22,372 bases of DNA from JALGVA01 sp964617715 (lineage in GTDB: Bacteria; Armatimonadota; Zipacnadia; Zipacnadales; UBA5352), in assembly GCA_964617715.1 (NCBI GenBank), contig CAZTZN010000067.1, positions 1 through 22,372 of the forward strand, given 5' to 3'. The notes beneath the pieces were generated by a model that was not told the DNA's origin, searched no databases, and worked only from the letters and a program-made list of their open reading frames with translations. Both the position numbers and the translations under genes were made by a program. Every line of letters begins with the position of its first letter. Within the stretch, counting starts at the first letter, position 1. Of this stretch, positions 15,121 to 22,341 are shown in pieces.

Positions 15121-16092
15121 CTACTCCCGCGGCCAGGGGATGCGCCACTGCGGGCGGCGGCGGAAGGGTTGGTCGAAGGTGTTGCTCAGCTTCCCCTGCT
15201 CCTCGAGGTGCACCATGCACGCGCGCATGCACCCGCGCGCGCCCTCCAGCGCCCGCCCGTAGACGTAGGTCGGGCCCACCTTGTACTTCTGCGCCCGGAA
15301 GGTGTCGTCGCGCGTCGCTGCCTGGAAGCCCACGCAGTCCTCCTCGCTCACCATGAACGGGTTGTGCTCGGGGTGCGAGCCGCAGAACGCCTGCGCGCAT
15401 GCCGGAACATCCAGCGCCCCCCACTCGATCTCCCTCCCGCCGACCGTCAGCTTCACGGACTCCTCGGGGCTGAGAGCGTTGGCGGTGCAATCGCGCACGC
15501 ACAGCATGCACCGGTCGCACAGCGGCGGGCCCGAGTACATCTCGTCGGGCTCGAGCGGGGCGTCGGTGAGGATACACGCCAGGCGCTGGCGGGGACCGAA
15601 GCGCGGCGACATGAACAGCTTCGACCAGCCCATCTCCCCCAGCCCGGCCATCACCGCCGCCAGGCGCAGCGGCACGAACACATCCGGCGCCGGGCGATCG
15701 GGCGCCACCGGCACGCTGAACCCCTCGCGCTGACCCTCGCCCCAGTACATGTCATAGCCGGACCACGGGAAGTTGTTGGGGATAGGCACCGCCTCGTAGC
15801 CGCTGTCCTCGATCATCGCGGTCAGCCGCCAGATAACCATGGGCTGGAGCACGAAGTTGATCGCCGCGTAGCCCATGGAGGAGTATGAGACGTAGAACGT
15901 GCCCTCCTCGATGCCACGCAGGCTCCCGCGCGGGATGCGGAAGCCGAGCACGATCATCGACTTCGCATCGGGCGCGATGTAGCGCGGGTCGGAGTGCGGC
16001 GGCGCGCCCTCCCAGCGCTCCATGGGCGCGATGCCCACCAGGTCGGCGCCGACTTCAAGCGCGTAACGCTTCACGTCTTCGGACTTGAGCAT
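15121..16092 (-). CDS. 4Fe-4S protein related to epoxyqueuosine reductase / reductive dehalogenase (copy A)
   Basis: 323 residues; ATG at 16092 with CTGGAGGATGATCG upstream. The N-terminal half (about 8-160) carries the conserved ADLVGIAPMERWEGAP, MIVLGFRIPRGSLRGIE, AVPIPNNFPW and MAGLGEMGWSK elements seen in QueG-like and reductive dehalogenase-like proteins. A ferredoxin-like motif C192-x2-C195-x2-C198-x3-C202 follows. Further cysteines C232, C237, C288 and C292 are shared with the neighbouring copy and could bind a second cluster, though not in the canonical order. No twin-arginine signal is present, so unlike respiratory dehalogenases it is probably cytoplasmic. QueG uses cobalamin; whether this protein does cannot be seen. 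It is not a clear QueG orthologue: no queuosine gene is nearby, and the tandem copy argues for a different role. Ends in the same RRRPQW-type tail as its partner. Confidence 0.75.
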   Translation of the reverse strand: MLKSEDVKRYALEVGADLVGIAPMERWEGAPPHSDPRYIAPDAKSMIVLGFRIPRGSLRGIEEGTFYVSYSSMGYAAINFVLQPMVIWRLTAMIEDSGYEAVPIPNNFPWSGYDMYWGEGQREGFSVPVAPDRPAPDVFVPLRLAAVMAGLGEMGWSKLFMSPRFGPRQRLACILTDAPLEPDEMYSGPPLCDRCMLCVRDCTANALSPEESVKLTVGGREIEWGALDVPACAQAFCGSHPEHNPFMVSEEDCVGFQAATRDDTFRAQKYKVGPTYVYGRALEGARGCMRACMVHLEEQGKLSNTFDQPFRRRPQWRIPWPRE

Positions 16093-16105
16093 CGATCATC
16101 CTCCA

Positions 16106-16139
16106 GGAACGGGGAACCGGCAACCGAGAACCGGGAACG
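16106..16139 (+). repeat. Tandem heptamer of GGnAACC type
   Basis: Successive units GGAACGG, GGAACC, GGCAACC, GAGAACC and GGGAACG, immediately upstream of the ribosome binding site of the copy A iron-sulfur gene. It is a sequence variant of the GGCAATC heptads elsewhere. Confidence 0.65.
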
Positions 16140-16154
16140 GCGGATGGCAGACGA

Positions 16155-16186
16155 AGACGTTCGGAGGGTGGTTCCTCAGAGCCGCC
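16155..16186 (-). repeat. Hairpin-family copy with two G-U pairs, loop TGAG (minus)
   Basis: GGTGGTTC at 16167-16174 pairs with GAGCCGCC at 16179-16186 around CTCA, using two G-T (G-U) wobbles. Preceded on the plus strand by CGTTCGGAG, the same flank as the copy at 6769-6790. Confidence 0.6.
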
Positions 16187-16217
16187 GCCGTGCCGGGCGA
16201 CGTTGGACCACGACATC

Positions 16218-16250
16218 GGCGCATCTGAAGGTGCGCCCTCCGGACGACTG
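16218..16250 (+). repeat. Hairpin-family copy with one wobble pair, loop TGAA
   Basis: GGCGCATC at 16218-16225 pairs with GGTGCGCC at 16230-16237, one T-G wobble, loop TGAA. The 3' flank is CTCCGGACGAC. It is inverted relative to the copy at 16155-16186, 31 bp away. Confidence 0.6.
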
Positions 16251-16295
16251 ACGACAACGGCGCGGCGCCGTGCGAGCCCGCGCCCGGCAACGGCC

Positions 16296-17276
16296 CTACC
16301 CCCGCGGCCAGGCGAGCTTCCACTCCGGCCGCCGGCGGAAGGGCCGGTCGAAGGTGTTGCTCAGCTTCTCCTGCTCCTCCAGGTGAATCATGCACGCGCG
16401 GATGCAGCCCTTCGCCCCCTCCAGCGCCCGCCCGTAGTCGTACGTCGGCCCCACCTTGTAACGCTGCGCCTGACTCACCGGCTGCTGGAAGCCCTCGCGG
16501 TCGGCCTCGGTGACCATGAACGGGTTGTGCTCCTCCGAGGCCCCGCAGAAGTAGCGGCTGCAGTCCACGTAGTTGATATTCGCCCATTCCAGCTCCCGCC
16601 CGGCGACCGTAATCTTGATCGAGTCGTTCGGGTCGGTGGGGATGGCGCCGCAGGTACACTCGCGGGCGCATTCCATGCAGCGATCGCACAGCGGCGGTCC
16701 CTCGTAGATCGGGTCGGGCTCAAGCGGGGCGTCGGTGAGGATCATCGCCAGCCGTTGCCGCGGTCCGAACTTCGGCGACAGAAACATCTTCGACCAGCCG
16801 ATCTCGCCCAGGCCGGCCATGAACGCCGCGATGCGCATCGACACGAACACGTCCGGTGCGGGCTTCTCGGGCGACACCGGCCAACTCTTCGCCGGATTCC
16901 ACACGCCGATCTTCGACAGGTCCTGCCCGGTGCCATCGGCGTTGCACCACGGGAAGTTGTTGGGGATGGGCACCGCCTCGTAGCCGGCGTCCTCGATCAT
17001 CGCGGTCACGCCCCACAACACCATCGGCTGCAGGATCTTATTGATGGCGGCGTAGCCCATGGAGGCGTAGGAGACGTAGAAGGTGCCCTCCTCGATGCCG
17101 CGCAGCGTGCCGCGAGGGATGCGGAAGCCCATCATGATCATCGACTTCGCGTCCGGGGCGATGTAGCGCGCGTCCATCTGCCTGGGCGCGCCCTCCCAGC
17201 GGTCCATGGGCGCGATGCCCACCAGATCGGCGCCGAGCTGCAGCGCGCACTGCTTGACGTCACCGGCGGTGATCAT
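16296..17276 (-). CDS. 4Fe-4S protein related to epoxyqueuosine reductase / reductive dehalogenase (copy B)
   Basis: 326 residues from the ATG at 17276; GGAGCGAGGAGAG upstream and alignment with copy A set this start, while a reading extended by 68 residues has no support. Same order of motifs as copy A: ADLVGIAPMDRWEGAP, MIMMGFRIPRGTLRGIE, AVPIPNNFPW (101-110) and MAGLGEIGWSKMFLSPKFG. The ferredoxin-like motif is C197-x2-C200-x2-C203-x3-C207 with an extra C209. C239, C244, C291 and C295 match copy A. It has a three-residue longer segment around 111-135 and an extra Cys (C111) after NNFPW, so the substrate region differs. Probably a cytoplasmic iron-sulfur reductase of unknown substrate. It diverges from the aldo/keto reductase gene at 17419 across a 142-bp spacer that must hold promoters for both. 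Confidence 0.75.
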   Translation of the reverse strand: MITAGDVKQCALQLGADLVGIAPMDRWEGAPRQMDARYIAPDAKSMIMMGFRIPRGTLRGIEEGTFYVSYASMGYAAINKILQPMVLWGVTAMIEDAGYEAVPIPNNFPWCNADGTGQDLSKIGVWNPAKSWPVSPEKPAPDVFVSMRIAAFMAGLGEIGWSKMFLSPKFGPRQRLAMILTDAPLEPDPIYEGPPLCDRCMECARECTCGAIPTDPNDSIKITVAGRELEWANINYVDCSRYFCGASEEHNPFMVTEADREGFQQPVSQAQRYKVGPTYDYGRALEGAKGCIRACMIHLEEQEKLSNTFDRPFRRRPEWKLAWPRG

Positions 17277-17418
17277 AGCTCTCCTCGCTCCGGCGATGAT
17301 GGCGGTCGCGGAAACTTCTTTGGCCCCGCGCCGATTCCTCCGCGAGAGGCAGGATGGCCCCGACGCGCAGGGAAAGTTCTCTCTGCCATCACTACCGACG
17401 AATGCGGAGGGGACGCGA

Positions 17419-18447
17419 ATGGAGTACCGGCAGCTCGGCAACAGTGGCGTGCGGGTCTCGAAGCTGTGCCTCGGGACCATGAACTTCGGCAGCCCGACCG
17501 ATGAGGCCGAGGCTCATCGCATCATCGACACGGCCATCGACGGGGGCATCAACTTCATCGACACCGCCGACGTGTATGCGCGCGGGGTGTCCGAGGAGTT
17601 CACCGGTCGCGCGCTGGCGGCCAACGGCAAGCGCGACCAGGTGGTGCTGGCGACCAAGGCGGTGGCGCGCATGGGCGATGGCCCCAACGACCACGGCGCC
17701 AGCCGCTACCACCTCACCCGCGCGGTGGAGGACTCGCTGCGACGCATGCAGACCGACCGCATCGACCTGTTCTACCTGCACATCACCGACATCACCACAC
17801 CCATCGAGGAGACCCTGGACACGCTCAACACGCTGGTGGACCAGGGCAAGATCCTCTACGTCGGCACCTCCAAGTGGCCCGTGCCGCTGATCATGGAGGC
17901 GCTCTGGAAGGCCGACAGGATGGGCGGGCCGCAGATTGTCGCCGAACAGCCGCCCTACAACCTCACCGACCGTCGCGCCGAGATGGAGCTGGTGTGGACC
18001 GCCATGCGCTACGGCATCGGCCTCGTGCCCTTCGGCCCGCTGGCCGGCGGTGTGCTCTCGGGTGTCTACCGCAAGGGGCAGCCGATCCCCGAGGGCCACA
18101 AGTTCAGAGAAGTGGGCCAGCGCGACGGACACGAGCGCCTGACGGAGAAGACTCTCGACCTGGTCGAGGCGCTGATCCCGCTGGCCGAGGCGCGCGGAGT
18201 GACTCTGGCGGAGTTCGCGCTGGCGTGGTGCGCCGCCCAGCCGGGCATCACCGCGCCCATCACCGGTCCGCGCACGGTGAGCCACGTCGAGTCGGCACTG
18301 CGGGCGGCGGAGATCGAGCTGACCGCGGAGGAGCTGGCAAAGGTTGACGAGATCATCCCGCCCGGCACCGCAGTCACGCGCTACTTCACCATCTACGACC
18401 GCATGGTGAGGTCCACCGTCACGGGGGAGCCGCTGGGGCCGTTCTGA
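17419..18447 (+). CDS. Aldo/keto reductase (first copy)
   Basis: 342 residues from the ATG at 17419; GCGGAGGGGACGCGA directly upstream and the standard family N-terminus MEYRQLGNSGVRVSKLCLG fix this start, not one 213 nt earlier. The catalytic tetrad is visible: D48 in FIDTAD, Y53, K80 in LATKAV and H121 in FYLHITD. Cofactor-end motifs are VGTSKWP and, near the C-terminus, PITGPRTVSHVESALRA, which binds the NAD(P)H phosphate or adenine side in this family. The protein is a complete (beta/alpha)8 barrel, cytoplasmic and NADPH-preferring by family. Substrate is unknown; a sugar aldehyde or ketone is plausible from context. A heptamer repeat begins 7 nt after its stop. Confidence 0.88.
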   Translation: MEYRQLGNSGVRVSKLCLGTMNFGSPTDEAEAHRIIDTAIDGGINFIDTADVYARGVSEEFTGRALAANGKRDQVVLATKAVARMGDGPNDHGASRYHLTRAVEDSLRRMQTDRIDLFYLHITDITTPIEETLDTLNTLVDQGKILYVGTSKWPVPLIMEALWKADRMGGPQIVAEQPPYNLTDRRAEMELVWTAMRYGIGLVPFGPLAGGVLSGVYRKGQPIPEGHKFREVGQRDGHERLTEKTLDLVEALIPLAEARGVTLAEFALAWCAAQPGITAPITGPRTVSHVESALRAAEIELTAEELAKVDEIIPPGTAVTRYFTIYDRMVRSTVTGEPLGPF

Positions 18448-18453
18448 GCGGCG

Positions 18454-18481
18454 GGCAATCGGCAATCGGCAATCGGCAGAC
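18454..18481 (+). repeat. Tandem heptamer GGCAATC (three exact units plus one variant) after the reductase stop
   Basis: GGCAATC at 18454, 18461 and 18468, then GGCAGAC at 18475. It starts 7 nt after the TGA at 18445-18447, in the sense direction, like the copy after the second Hyi-like gene. Confidence 0.85.
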
Positions 18482-18501
18482 GGGCCGGTCAGGCGACTGA
18501 G
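18481..18501 (+). repeat. 21-bp direct repeat, left copy beside the gap
   Basis: A 21-bp sequence starting CGGGCCGGTC and ending GCGACTGAG is identical to 18667-18687 on the other side of the N run. It contains GGTC-AGGC-GAC, the arm, loop and arm start of the hairpin family (compare 22350-22371). Confidence 0.85.
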
Positions 18502-18530
18502 ATGAGGCGCGCGCTGCGCGCCTCATCTCA
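18498..18530. repeat. 15-bp perfect palindrome with 3-nt loop at the gap edge
   Basis: TGAGATGAGGCGCGC at 18498-18512 and GCGCGCCTCATCTCA at 18516-18530 around GCT. It sits 50 bp after the reductase stop and 5 bp before the N run. It could be a terminator, a hairpin repeat or a foldback made during assembly. Confidence 0.7.
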
Positions 18531-18535
18531 CCCCG

Positions 18536-18635
18536 NNNNNNNNNNNNNNNNNNNNNNNNNNNNNNNNNNNNNNNNNNNNNNNNNNNNNNNNNNNNNNNNN
18601 NNNNNNNNNNNNNNNNNNNNNNNNNNNNNNNNNNN
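18536..18635. other. Scaffold gap of 100 N
   Basis: Exactly 100 unresolved bases, the usual placeholder for a gap of unknown size. Because the same 21 bp lies on both sides, the missing DNA is probably a repeat that the assembler could not resolve. Confidence 0.98.
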
Positions 18636-18668
18636 CCGGCGTGGTTCGGCACCTTGTGCGGAACGCCG
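18636..18668. repeat. 13-bp bulged hairpin at the right edge of the gap
   Basis: CCGGC, GTTC and GCAC pair with GTGC, GAAC and GCCGG around CTT, with a 3-nt bulge (GTG) and one G-G mismatch. It directly precedes the right copy of the 21-bp repeat. Confidence 0.55.
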
Positions 18669-18687
18669 GGCCGGTCAGGCGACTGAG
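18667..18687 (+). repeat. 21-bp direct repeat, right copy beside the gap
   Basis: Identical to 18481-18501. The two copies diverge immediately afterwards (ATGAGG on the left, CGCGTC on the right). Confidence 0.85.
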
Positions 18688-19130
18688 CGCGTCTCTGCTG
18701 TCCCATGGCACACGCACTCTTCGCCCGTGCACCGGTGAAGGGGGATCCCGAAGACAACAGTTCGCGGGCTCACGACAACGCCCGATACCTCATCAGCGCA
18801 CTCAACTCGTCGGCAGCGTCGCCGCCGTCGTTTCGTGCCCCGAACACGTCCCGTGCCGCCGATACTCCTGTCGGCAGAGTTCCGCCGCCGTTGGGAGTGA
18901 CACATGTTCGCACGCACCGGCCCCTGGCGGGTCGCCTGCACTTTGCGTCCATAGATGGGCCGATCAGGCAGGCGGGTGCGTGACTTTGCGGCTCCCCGCA
19001 CCTCAGGCGCTCTCTCCAGGCCCGACCCGTATCGCTCCTGCGCAGAGGAGAATCGGCGCGCGCCACGAAATCTCATGCGTCGGCGTGCCGGGCGCTCGCG
19101 CGCCCGAAGACGACAGGCCGGAGGGCATTC

Positions 19131-20120
19131 ATGCGCACACGCAGGCTGGGCAACAGCGATCTCAAGGTCCCGGTCATCTGCTTCGGCTGCTGGGCCATCG
19201 CCGGGGACAGCATCTGGGGGCCACAAGATGAGCGGGATGCCGTCGAGGCCATCCGACTCGCGGTAGACCTGGGCATGAACTTCTTCGACACCGCCGAGGG
19301 CTACGGCGCCGGCGCGTCTGAGGAGCTGCTCGGCCGCGGGCTGCGGGGTCTGCGCGAGCGCGCCATCGTCGCCACCAAGGCCTCGCCCAACCATCATGAG
19401 CCCGCCGCGCTCAAGCAGGCCTGCGAGGACTCCCTGCGGCGGCTGCAGACCGACTACCTCGACCTCTACCAGCTCCACTGGCCGAGTCGCACCGTCCCCT
19501 TCGAGGACACCTGGGGCGCCATGGTGGAGCTGATCGAGGAGGGCAAGGTGCGCGTGGCCGGCGTCTCCAACTGGGGTCCCCAGGACCTCGAGGCGATGCT
19601 GCAGTTCGGCCACCCGGACGCAAATCAGGTCAGCTACTCCCTGCTGTTCCGGGCCATCGAGTACGAAATCCAGCCCGCCTGCGTGGCGCACAACATCTCG
19701 ATCCTGTGCTACATGCCGCTGATGCAGGGGCTGCTCGCGGGCAAGTTCGCGAGCGCCGACGAGGTGCCGCCGGGGCGGGCGCGCAGCCGCCACTTCTCCG
19801 GCGACCGCCCGGACGCGCGTCATGGAGAGCCGGGCTTCGAGGAGGAAACCTTCGCGGCCGTGGATGCGATTCGCGCTATCGCCGACGAGGTGGGCGCTCC
19901 CATGGCGCAGGTCGCGATCGCATGGCTGCTGGCGCAGCCCGGGGTGGGCAGCGTCATCACCGGCATCCGCAGCCCCGAGCAGGCGCGCGCCAACGCCGCC
20001 GCGGCCGAGCTCGAGCTGCCCGCCGGGATCCTCGACCGACTCACCAGGGCCACCGATGCGCTCAAGGCCACCCTCGGCCCCAATGCCGACATGTGGCAGA
20101 GCGACTCGCGCATCCGGTAG
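19131..20120 (+). CDS. Aldo/keto reductase (second copy)
   Basis: 329 residues; ATG at 19131 with GGCCGGAGGGCATTC upstream. Family N-terminus RRLGNSDLKVPVICFGCWAIAG. Catalytic residues D53 (FFDTAEGY), Y58, K83 (VATKAS) and H116 (YQLHWPS) are all present. AGVSNWG (about 143-149) and SVITGIRSPEQARANAAA near the C-terminus are cofactor-binding elements. The protein is a complete cytoplasmic barrel of the YhdN/YajO-like general type; it differs from the first copy in many loops, so the two are unlikely to be redundant. Its stop is only 8 bp from the end of the convergent Kelch gene, leaving no room for a separate terminator. Substrate unknown. Confidence 0.88.
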   Translation: MRTRRLGNSDLKVPVICFGCWAIAGDSIWGPQDERDAVEAIRLAVDLGMNFFDTAEGYGAGASEELLGRGLRGLRERAIVATKASPNHHEPAALKQACEDSLRRLQTDYLDLYQLHWPSRTVPFEDTWGAMVELIEEGKVRVAGVSNWGPQDLEAMLQFGHPDANQVSYSLLFRAIEYEIQPACVAHNISILCYMPLMQGLLAGKFASADEVPPGRARSRHFSGDRPDARHGEPGFEEETFAAVDAIRAIADEVGAPMAQVAIAWLLAQPGVGSVITGIRSPEQARANAAAAELELPAGILDRLTRATDALKATLGPNADMWQSDSRIR

Positions 20121-20128
20121 GGCCGCCG

Positions 20129-21124
20129 TTACCTGCGGTCCAGTCGCCAGGCGTCAGGCGTCATGTTGTTGCCGGCGACTATCCACAGCGCGTCTTCGAA
20201 GACGCACACGCTGGCGGCGTGGCGCGGCAACCACGGGGTGTCGGGCAGCTCGTGCCAGGTGACACCGTCCTCGGAGTACCACACGTCCTTGCGGTTGGCG
20301 CCATCCGAGCCCTCCAGCACCCACATACGCCCGTCCCACGCCGCCACCTCGTGGTACTGGCGCGGCGCCCACGGTGCGGCGTCGGTGTGCAGCTCCCAGT
20401 TGACCCCGTCGGCGGTGCTCCAGACCTCGTTGTAGAACCGCCGCTCCGGATACTCGGCGGTATCGTACGTCCCTCCCCCCAGCAGCCAGATGCGGCCGTT
20501 GAGCACGCAGCTTCCCCCGATCATCCCACGCTCGCTCCACGGCGCGTGTTCGAGAACGCGCGTCCAGTTGAGCCCGTCCTCGGAGCACCACACGTCGTTG
20601 TAGTAGGCCAGCTCGGCGGGCGCGAACTGCGGCAGCGTCTGCCCACCCATCACCCAGATCTTCCCGTCGAACTCGACGGTGTGATGCAACACCCGTGGCC
20701 CCCACGGGACGCGGTCCGTGATCAGCTCCCAGTTGACGCCGTCGTCGCTGGCCCACACGTCATTCTGATAGTGGCCCTGGTTGGCATCGCCGCCGACGAT
20801 CCACATGCGGCCGTCGTGGACCACGTAGCCGGCGGTATGCCGGCCCTCCCACGGCGCCTGCGGGGTCTCGAGCGTCCACGTGCGTCCGTCCGCCGAGGAC
20901 CACACCTCTGAGTTGCAGATGTGCGGGAAGTGCTCCCTGTCGCCGGGGTTCCAGCCCCCCAGCAGCCACATGCGACCCTTGAAGGCCAGCAGCCCGGCGC
21001 CATCGCGCGGCGCGAACTGCGCGCTCTCGGTCATGGCCGTCCACTGGTACGCGAACTCGTGCTCAGCGCCCATCGCGGTCACCATCCACACAGCGAGATG
21101 CAGTGCGCCCATCGGGACGGACAT
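20129..21124 (-). CDS. Exported Kelch-type six-bladed beta-propeller protein
   Basis: 331 residues from the ATG at 21124; GATAGAGGGGGCAGCG upstream supports it over a reading 93 nt longer. The N-terminus MSVPMGALHLAVWMVTAMGAEHEF has a weak signal-peptide look with a possible cut at MGA/E. Six repeats of the pattern (G/D)-x-(M/I)W-(L/V/I)-x-GG, then (N/K)-(D/E)-VWxSxDGxxW and PWxxR occur between about 45 and 331: MWLLGG, MWIVGG, IWVMGG, IWLLGG, MWVLEG and LWIVAG. The Trp-rich DGxxW signature also resembles sialidase Asp-box loops. Kelch propellers include galactose oxidase and N-acetylneuraminate epimerase (NanM), but the Cys, Tyr and His copper ligands of galactose oxidase are not evident. 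Likely binds glycans outside the cytoplasm; no catalytic role can be assigned. Confidence 0.78.
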   Translation of the reverse strand: MSVPMGALHLAVWMVTAMGAEHEFAYQWTAMTESAQFAPRDGAGLLAFKGRMWLLGGWNPGDREHFPHICNSEVWSSADGRTWTLETPQAPWEGRHTAGYVVHDGRMWIVGGDANQGHYQNDVWASDDGVNWELITDRVPWGPRVLHHTVEFDGKIWVMGGQTLPQFAPAELAYYNDVWCSEDGLNWTRVLEHAPWSERGMIGGSCVLNGRIWLLGGGTYDTAEYPERRFYNEVWSTADGVNWELHTDAAPWAPRQYHEVAAWDGRMWVLEGSDGANRKDVWYSEDGVTWHELPDTPWLPRHAASVCVFEDALWIVAGNNMTPDAWRLDRR

Positions 21125-21287
21125 CGCTGCCCCCTCTATCGGACCGAGATCATCCACGGGCGTCCCCAGGCACCGGAACGCCCGCGGCCGAGCAGGCTCT
21201 GACACGCCGCATATCATCGCGTGGCGGCGGTGCCTGGTCCCCGTGCCATCGTCTGTCGTCAGGCAGATCTCGCGCGCGTTTGCGCCA

Positions 21288-22034
21288 TCAATCCTCGTCG
21301 TACCCCACCAGCGGCCGGTACCAGATATTGCGGAACCGCACCAGGTCGCCGTGGTCCTGCAGCTCCAGCGGCCCCTCAGTGCCGTGCGGCTCGTACTCGG
21401 TTACGACCTTGTGCGCGGTCACGCCGCGCAGCTCGCGATGGTGGTGCAGCACAATCCCGTTGAGGATGACCGTGACATAGGCGGGCCGCACCAGCTCGTC
21501 GCCGTCAAAGCGTGGGGCCTCCCAGATGATGTCGTAGACGTTCCACTCACCGGGCTTGCGGCAGGCGTTGGCCAATGGGGGGTACTGCCCGTAGATCGCG
21601 CCGGTGGTGCCGTCGGGGTAGGTGAGGTTGTCGTAGCAGTCGAGCACCTGGATCTCGTACCTGCCCATGAGGAAGACGCCGGAGTTGCCGCGGCCCTGCC
21701 CCTCGCCCTTGATCTCCTCGGGACTGCGGAACTCGACATGCAGGTGGCAGTCGCCGAACTGCACCTTGCTGCGGATGGGGCCGCTGCCGGGGACGACCTC
21801 CATGTAGCCGTCCTCGACCTTCCAGCCCGCCGCGCCGCCGTCGCGGCTCTCCCAGCCCGACAGGTCGGTGCCATCGAAGAGGATGACAGCGTCCGAGGGC
21901 GGAGCCCCGGGCGCCTCCTGCGTGCTGGGATCGCCGGGAGTCACGACGGGCGGTTGGGGCCGGTTGCCGTCGTGCACATGCCACTTGGTTCCGGGCAGGA
22001 TGGGGGTGTCGTCGTAGCCGATCTGCTGAGCCAT
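21288..22034 (-). CDS. DUF1080 (3-keto-disaccharide hydrolase family) protein
   Basis: 248 residues; ATG at 22034 with GGGAGGACCCACC upstream. Strong family features: VILFDGTDLSGWESRDG (50-66), WKVEDGYMEVVPGSGPIRSK, HLHVEFRSPEE, GNSGVFLMGRYEIQVLD (116-132), YPDGTTGAIYGQYPP, CRKPGEWNVYDIIWEAPRF, VTVILNGIVLHH and ELQDHGDLVRFRNIWYRPL at the C-terminus. This is a concanavalin-like jelly roll that in characterised relatives hydrolyses 3-keto-glycosides or 3-keto-disaccharides, working after a Gfo/Idh/MocA-type oxidation. There is no signal peptide, so this copy is probably cytoplasmic, whereas many relatives are exported. The Gfo/Idh/MocA gene at 14119-15024 is a possible partner, though 6 kb away. 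Confidence 0.88.
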   Translation of the reverse strand: MAQQIGYDDTPILPGTKWHVHDGNRPQPPVVTPGDPSTQEAPGAPPSDAVILFDGTDLSGWESRDGGAAGWKVEDGYMEVVPGSGPIRSKVQFGDCHLHVEFRSPEEIKGEGQGRGNSGVFLMGRYEIQVLDCYDNLTYPDGTTGAIYGQYPPLANACRKPGEWNVYDIIWEAPRFDGDELVRPAYVTVILNGIVLHHHRELRGVTAHKVVTEYEPHGTEGPLELQDHGDLVRFRNIWYRPLVGYDED

Positions 22035-22281
22035 GGTGGGTCCTCCCGTCGCTCCGGGCCTGGGGCCCGGCGGTATGCGCGTAGTGCGCGCGAGTTCCGC
22101 CCGCTCGGGGCAGATACCTCCCGGCGATGCGGATGGCGCGTTTACCTCACGGGCGCCCGTACCACAGACCAGCCGCGGCAGCCGCTGCCGTGGAGGAGTG
22201 CGCGAGGCGGAGCATCGCGACGCACCGCAGTCCCCTGACCTGTCCGCCGTCCCCGTTGCCCTCGGCCGTCCGCCGCTCGTC

Positions 22282-22310
22282 CTTCCGAGGATCCGGTCGC
22301 CTGACCGGGC
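22282..22310 (-). repeat. Hairpin-family copy, loop AGGC (minus)
   Basis: CCGGTC at 22293-22298 and GACCGG at 22303-22308 around GCCT (AGGC on the minus strand), preceded by CTTCCGAGGAT. It lies exactly 60 bp from the next copy. Confidence 0.65.
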
Positions 22311-22341
22311 CCTGCCGTTGCCGTCGCCGTCGCCGTCTGTC

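Larger units (their letters stand above)
18448..19130. other. Repeat-rich spacer containing the assembly gap, no gene
   Basis: Between the two aldo/keto reductases. It holds heptads, a 15-bp palindrome, a 21-bp direct repeat on both sides of the gap, a bulged hairpin, and at 18892-18925 a degenerate relative of the CATGTTC hairpin at 6769-6790. A further hairpin (CGGGCGC at 19089-19095, GCGCCCG at 19100-19106, loop TCGC) lies before the second reductase. Short open frames here lack ribosome binding sites and protein-like composition. Confidence 0.6.

Noticed and set aside
15121..16092. True epoxyqueuosine reductase (queG)
   Set aside because: Shares the fold motifs and one ferredoxin-like cluster, but the second cluster is not canonical, the gene is duplicated in tandem and no queuosine genes are nearby.
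18454..18481. CRISPR array
   Set aside because: Units are 7 nt with no spacers, and no cas genes are present.
18419..18757. Open frames running through the N run
   Set aside because: Their continuity depends on unknown bases of unknown length.
18770..19066. Possible small minus-strand gene in the spacer after the gap
   Set aside because: No ribosome binding site, translates repeat-like DNA, and no recognisable protein features.
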